64,000 nucleotides of DNA, from positions 13,495,806-13,559,805 of the forward strand of contig NC_134648.1 in assembly GCF_030463565.1 (NCBI RefSeq), given 5' to 3'. Shown here in pieces: positions 40,649 through 64,000 of the stretch (position 1 is the first letter of the stretch; each line of letters opens with the position of its first letter). A model generated the notes under the pieces. The model was not told the origin of the DNA. It saw nothing but the letters and a program-made list of their open reading frames with translations, and did not search any database. This stretch comes from Pelecanus crispus. Its lineage: Eukaryota; Chordata; Aves; Pelecaniformes; Pelecanidae. Both the position numbers and the translations under genes were made by a program.

Positions 40649-40653
40649 GGGTT
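40636..40653 (-). promoter_or_regulatory. Candidate ZNF143 self-binding site at the distal start region
   Basis: Minus strand AACCCAGCATAACCGAGA has the core CCCAGCAT and matches 13 of 18 positions of the recalled STAF consensus. It sits about 25-40 bp downstream of the TATA box. It may instead be chance. Confidence 0.35.
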
Positions 40654-40673
40654 CGGGGCCGCCGTCGCCGCCA

Positions 40674-40680
40674 TTTTATA
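40674..40680 (-). promoter_or_regulatory. TATA box overlapping a YY1-like motif
   Basis: The minus strand reads GGTATAAAATGGCGGC, a consensus TATAAAA fused to an ATGGCGG YY1-type motif. It is oriented for ZNF143 transcription and would set a start near 40645-40650, upstream of the CCAAT cluster. Confidence 0.5.
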
Positions 40681-41249
40681 CCGCGGGGAGCGAGGCGCTT
40701 GTGCGTCAGCGGGGGAGCGAGGAAGCCGGGCGCCATTTCCTTCCCCGGGGAGGGCCCCGGCGGCCGCAGCACTCGGGGCCGCCGTTGGTCCCTCGGCGGG
40801 GGCCGTGGGGAGGGACGGAGGAAGGAAGCGAGGGAGGGGAGCGCTGGGGGCCGGGCGCGCCCTGAGGCGGCTGCCCCTGGCAGTGCGGCCGGCCCCCCGC
40901 CGTGGGGACGGAGCGGCGCGGCCCGAGGAGGCGGGCGCCTGGAGCTGGGCCGCCGGGCGCCCGCGGGAAGGGCCTGCTGTCTCGGCCGGGGCCCGCGCAC
41001 GGGCTCCGGCCCCGCCATCGCGGCCCCCCCAGAGGGCCCAGGAGCGCCCTGCTGGGCCCGGGGCGCCGCCGACCCCGCGGCTGGTGGTGCGCGGGGTGCT
41101 GTCCCTTGTGCGTGCGGGAGCCGGAGGGAAGGAGGCCGGCTGCTGGAAGGGTGTCGGGGCGCGGTGCCCTTGCGGAGGGCCTGCTCGGGGCAGGGTTGGG
41201 GCGACCGAGCATCCTGCCCTTCCCTACCCTCGTTATCTTGTGCCATTTC

Positions 41250-43299
41250 AACCTAGCTCTTGTGTGTAAGGACTCTGCTCTTAAAATATTTACCCTTATG
41301 TGATTTTTTGGTATGGGAACATGTAATAGTCCCAGCAACAGCTCCAGAGGCAATAAAAGGGTATTACATTATTTTGGTAGATGATTTTTCAAGAAAACCC
41401 AACTGTGCAAGTAACATGAGCTATCACCATTGACAGGACAATGCCCAGCTCTATAGGGCTTGACCTTTCTGAACAGGACATAGAAAAGTATGTGAGATTT
41501 TTTGCCTGAAGCTCCAGAATAATAATTCTAAATTCTTGCAGTCATACAAACAGCCAAAATTAGCTTATTCCTGAATAGGCCTAATACAGAACACTTTTCC
41601 TTCCGTTCTTGTTTCCTTCCTTCCTGTTTCTTAATTGGAAACTTTCACCCAAAATACAAATTACAGCCATCAGTTTGATTTGAGGTACAGTAACAGTGAA
41701 ATACCCAAGGTAAAAATCTGTTTTGGGTTTACCAACTCTTGTACGTTAACAGATTACTTGTTAACATCTCTGTCAAATTCTACAACTCAGTATTTCCCAT
41801 GCTGAAGTGCTTTCTGTTTCTAGCATCAACATGTGAGGATATCTGGTTATAAAAAGCAGAAATATGCCAACTAATGATACACCATTCAAGTTAAAAAAGC
41901 TACATACTGATTGCAAAGTCATTTATAATCAGTGCTGCAACAGCAGACAAATGAAGCTTTTCCTGGTTCTGGGTATGTGGAAGGTCCCACAGAGCACAGG
42001 GAAGAGAAAAAGCCCAGCTCAAGGGACTCAGCTCTGGCTTCTGTAGTCCATAACAGCATAATACAGAGAGCCTTAGACCTTCCAAGCTTTTCTCAAATTT
42101 TAATAAGCCTTTTTTTTTTTTTTTTTAACTACTGCATTGAGGTTAAAACTTGAATAGTGGATTGAGCCGAAATGCAGAACCATAGTGCTCTTCCCAACTA
42201 CATTTTTAAAAATAAACTGCCCACTTCTGCATAGGTTGTCAGCAGCAGTGTTTATCCATTGCTGATCATATATCAAAAGCTTAATTAGTAGCTCAAGTCA
42301 TGGAAAACTGGTAAAGTCTTAACCAACATACAAAGTTTGGACCAGCATTACCTGAACTTGGCCACATCTGTTAAATCAAAACCCATACGTACACAACGCT
42401 GGGTCTACCACTAATACCGACTTTGGAACCACGTCCTTCCCCCTGGGAGCCTGCACCACCCACTGAGGAGCCGTCCCCTCGGCTGCGCTGCTCGGAGCCA
42501 TCAGCGAGCATCAGTCCTGTTGCTGAAACTCCAGAGAAGGATGCAGCTGTGTTGGTGTTGAATACACACACAGAGCATCAGCAGGGAGGGGTGCGACTGC
42601 CTGCAGTACAAACTGCTTGAGTAGAAAGTGCTTACAGTTCCTGAGCACTATCTCAAAGGAGTTACAGGGATACAAACTGACACCGGGAAGTGAAAATGGT
42701 TAGCAAGAGAAAGTACGTATGAAAAAGGACTGAAAGGCAACTTGACAGAAACGTGCAAAGATAAAATGTGCTGAGTAGCTTCATGATGTTTCTACTCTTT
42801 CAGAATTGACAGTCGCAAGAGGAGTATATTTCCTTTAGAAAAATACAGCTTAACCCATAAAACTTATCAGGTATCACTTTGTAGGCAGAATTAAAGCCAT
42901 CTGCATGTTGATTGTCAGGTATTCTGTAGTTAATCCACTGCAGATGTCTTGAACCTTGCAGTAGTAATTCTAGGCTACGAGAGATTTGAACAGAACTTTG
43001 TTGTACTACACTGACACTTATTAATAGTTCTTTTAAGGTAGTGATTTAGGAAAAAAGGGTATTAAATTTACCCAGTATGTCAACATCTTAAAAAACAGTG
43101 TATGACATAAGCCTTTTGTATTTAATACAGTTAAGAGAACTGTGGTTGTGCCTAACATTTCCTCTTGAAGAAATATTTTAGAGGAAAATACAAACCTAAG
43201 AGCTATGTAACTAGAGCAGGAGTCCCAAGTACTGTAAGAATACAGCTACATTCAAAACACCACACTGAAATAAGTGAAGATGAGGATTTGCTTTAGATG
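41250..43299. other. Intergenic region between IPO7 3' end and ZNF143 promoter
   Basis: About 2 kb of AT-rich DNA between the CpG island and the inferred IPO7 poly(A) site. A slightly GC-richer patch lies at 42420-42600, with short ORFs only. No RNA gene or repeat family was recognised. Confidence 0.7.
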
Positions 43300-46118
43300 T
43301 TTATTAATCCAAGGAGATCTTCCATAATAGAAAAAACAGAGGCTTTAAATTTCCCAGCTCTTCCTTTAGAGTTGCATTATCCTTGAAAGCGGAATGGATA
43401 AGTGCAAGTTCTAGGAGGAAGATCAATTTTAAATTTGACATAAGTGTATCACTGAAATTGATATATTGCATCACAAAATGCACTATCACCACCACCAACA
43501 ATGCAAAATTGTTTTGCAATTTATATAAATACATTTCTTGGAGCAAAGGAAAGCGAAGTTCTAGATCCATTCTTAAAAAAGATGCTCCTTGCTAAACAGT
43601 CTAGCGACACATAAAAGCACCCTTGAAGTAAGACTGTATTCCTCACACCAAGATAAACTTCTTCCCTTGACTTGTGACTTGAAAAATATAACTGTTCCAG
43701 AAATGACAATGGCACTAAATTGGTGATTTTCCCCTCACTTTTTTCCATCTGCTTTGTATATGGAGCCTTCTTACTCTGTCGGATCTTCTGCCACGAGGCA
43801 AAAGCATCTCAAGGTTCTCTTACATTTTTTGGGATGCATAACAAGATAAGCAGATACCCAACAAGCAGATGTTCAGAAATTATTTATGTCAAACTGGGCA
43901 TTTTTCAAGGTCAAGGAATGCACAGGAAGAGGCATGCTGTAATTACGTCTGTCACCTTTTTCTACAAAAATAAAACCTTGTCTAGAGATTATCTTGAGGC
44001 CGGAGTACACCTGTACGTGCTCATGAGTTACACATTTACAAAAAAACCAGTTCTGCTATATGTACTTGGCCAGTCAGCTAAAGATTCAAAAGTACTACTG
44101 TGGTTCTCATACCACTACTATAATGGATACTCTGATTCAAGGCTTAATTTTTTAGGCTTTTTCACATCAGGTGCAATATCCATCCTTTTAAGTCCACAAT
44201 TTGCTTTTAAAGTATCCCTTTGGTATTCGGCTAGGGCAACGTGGCATTATAGTGCTGGCTCAGTCTCTCACATTAGCACCCTGCGCGCAGGGAATCGTAT
44301 TTGCTGAAGAAAGGCAGACCAGAGAGGAGCGACTGGAAAAACCCATTACACCTGCCCAGAGAAGCGCTAGCGGTTGTGCAACAAATGGAAGGCAGAGCAT
44401 GGTGCTGGTCAGCTCGTCAAGGAAACCCCAAACCACGAATTCCTGCTACTCTGCTGATGCAAAAAAACACACCACACAAACCAATTTTCTGAAGACTGCA
44501 TTTTGAGTATCATAATATATATATGTGCATTTCATTTTTACAGATATAAACTCAGTTTATTTTTAACCTGTATTTAAATTTTGGAGGCTTACATTAAATT
44601 AAGGTAGCTTGTTTAATATCAGTTGTAACAGCAGGTGACATTTTTATATAAAAACAGCCAAAAGAAAAAAAAAACAAACATTTGATTTAAAAGACCTGAC
44701 ACCAATGATCTCAAGGCAAGATCAAAAACCAATGGATTTTTGCTTTTAGAAAAGAAAAAGGGGGCATTTAAGCCAATGCATTCACAGCATCTCCCTGCTG
44801 GCTTCTTCATACAGTGGTTTTGATAGTGGTCCCAGAGGGAACTGTATTTTGCCTCTCTAGCTAAAATACTAGTTACTATAGCAACTTTGAAGGAAGAAAA
44901 TTGTGGCTTCAAAAATGAAAGATTGGCAAAACTTCAAATACACTGTCTGGATCAGGCAGACAACAGCACACACTAACGCTGGGAGTGCAAAAAGAGGGGG
45001 AATGAAATGCAAGAGTAGTGCACCTGCACTACCATGTGCTGGAAAAAGAATATTTTGCAAAATTAGGGGGGGAGATTGCATTCACAGATCATAGCCCAGA
45101 TTAGCCAAATTAAATTGTTGTGTTTTTAACAGATTGCATATATAGATGTTTCATCCACACACTTCAATCGACTCTTAAGAGCAGAACTTCACATCTTATT
45201 TACCTGCTTTGGAGAAGGTAACTTTTTCCTCAGTGCTTACAGTACACATTTGTATCCAAATTTCACCTTGTACAGTGAGATCTTTAAGAAAAACAAAGGA
45301 CACGGAGGGTGGGTTTGTTTTTTTTTTTAGCAGCAATGAAATATCACTAACCCCTTTATACATAACCGAATTCAAGTCACAACCAGAGGTGACTGCACCA
45401 CAAAGTCACCAGGTACAAAACTGCTAGTTCATTTTAAATTAATAACTTGAAATTATTTTCCCCAATACATCCCTTATTTTTTATTTTTTATAAACAGCAA
45501 ACATTTTGCTATTTTTGTACATAGGCTAGCAGGCCTGTTTCAATATGAAAGTGCTAATTCATTTACAGATTTATCAGTTATGTAGTGCTACATTAAGTGT
45601 CCAATATTCTACATATGAACAATCTTGATAAATGGAAATGATGAAGATTAAGTAAGGCTATTTGATTACCTTATTTACATTAAAAGAATAGACACCCAAT
45701 AGGAAGGGAGAAAAGGGAAATAAATTGGGCAAATACTTATACCGCCACAGGTGTAAAAATTAAGTCTGCCTTCTAACTTGTCCTGTAAATGAGACATTTT
45801 AAATAGTCCTGCAGCCCATCCCTATTTTTTTCCTCAGAAAAAGAAAAGCTGCCTTCATGACATCCCCTCTTGATTTCCGATTTCCAAAGTGTGTCATTTG
45901 AAGCTTTAAATTCAGATTCTTCCTATCTTCAAAAAAACCTCTGGTTTGCTTTCCAGTATTAGGTTGCATGATCAGGTCCCACTTCTGGGGCTTTTGTCCA
46001 ATCTATTTATCAATTAGTTTAGAGTGAGTTGTAGATAACATGAACCAGTTCTGGAACCACTATTGGGAGGAACACAAGCTCTTCACTACAATCACACAGT
46101 AGCAGGAAAAGTGATAAT
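43300..46118 (-). other. IPO7: IPO7 3' UTR (downstream limit inferred)
   Basis: Begins after the stop codon at 46121-46119. AATAAA signals on the minus strand occur at 45480-45485, 44556-44561 and 43300-43305. The last gives a UTR of about 2.8 kb, in line with the long IPO7 3' UTR I recall from human. Which signal is used cannot be told from sequence alone. A 195-codon ORF on the opposite strand (43720-44307) is discussed in the findings. Confidence 0.55.
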
Positions 46119-63809
<17,691 letters not shown>

Positions 63810-64000
63810 CTAGAAAAATCAGATCTCATCAATAGCTTATACTGAGCACAGACCATTTTAACCAGAAGAATTCTACCCTCCCTCACAATCCTACATAAGA
63901 ACCCCTCCAAATCCAACAAAAAAGCCTGTTTATTCATTAGACTAAAATGGGTACTGACTAATCCTTCTACTAAATGTCAGTGTTAATTTTGTAAGGCAAT

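Larger units (their letters stand above)
39840..41240. promoter_or_regulatory. CpG island covering the ZNF143 promoter and first exon
   Basis: The only long GC- and CpG-dense stretch in the window, flanked by AT-rich DNA. It includes a run of 16 C (39929-39944), repeated G-runs around 40020-40085 that could form G-quadruplexes, several GC boxes, CRE-like TGACG motifs and YY1-like ATGGCGG motifs. Large ORFs in several frames are a by-product of the scarcity of stop codons in GC-rich DNA. There is no sign of a divergent protein gene on the plus strand. Confidence 0.9.

Noticed and set aside
40660..41240. Possible divergent gene on the plus strand from the CpG island
   Set aside because: No splice donor in a coding context, no recognisable exon in 41.2-43.3 kb, and the neighbour IPO7 is on the minus strand.
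40424..41269. 281-codon plus-strand ORF, with other 200-codon ORFs on both strands of the CpG island
   Set aside because: Composition is almost entirely Ala/Arg/Gly/Pro, and several frames are open at once, as expected in GC-rich DNA with few stop codons. No domain or homology is recognised.

Overview
The window is a piece of a bird nuclear genome. CR1 LINE fragments, an avian-type retroviral LTR and intron-rich vertebrate genes identify it. Nothing seen fixes the species. It holds two neighbouring protein genes, both transcribed from the minus strand in head-to-tail order: IPO7 (importin-7, right half, 5' end beyond the right edge) followed by ZNF143 (zinc finger protein 143/STAF, left half, 3' UTR running off the left edge). 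This IPO7-ZNF143 order matches my recollection of the mammalian locus.

ZNF143 (1 to about 40650): fifteen coding exons were placed by splice sites and reading phase, plus one noncoding first exon in a CpG island. The coding lengths add up to 1914 nt, which is 637 codons plus stop, with no frame break. The protein has four copies of an LEDG-type activation repeat, each on its own exon, then seven C2H2 fingers and a conserved C-terminal region. Intron 1 is about 13.5 kb. The first exon and promoter (39.84-41.24 kb) carry four CCAAT boxes, a TATAAAA box further upstream, two weak matches to ZNF143's own binding motif, and upstream ORFs that overlap the ZNF143 start codon.

IPO7 (about 43.3 to beyond 64 kb): seventeen exons encode the C-terminal 736 residues, corresponding to 303-1038 of a 1038-residue importin-7. 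Every junction keeps phase. The protein is a nuclear import receptor of the importin-beta family, with HEAT repeats and a strongly acidic C-terminal stretch. The 3' UTR appears to reach about 43.3 kb, leaving roughly 2.6 kb before the ZNF143 promoter.

Mobile DNA: four CR1 pieces lie in introns: a broken reverse-transcriptase copy (49.57-51.18 kb), an internally deleted copy (16.09-16.80 kb), an old copy (21.84-22.39 kb) and a 3' tail (30.96-31.13 kb). A solitary LTR of 560 bp (54193-54752) is bounded by perfect 5-bp target duplications. No prokaryotic-type system, CRISPR array, tRNA or rRNA was found. No clearly new biological system is visible. The most interesting signal is the apparent self-regulatory layout of the ZNF143 first exon. 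Two intronic segments that could fold as H/ACA RNAs are flagged as unproven.
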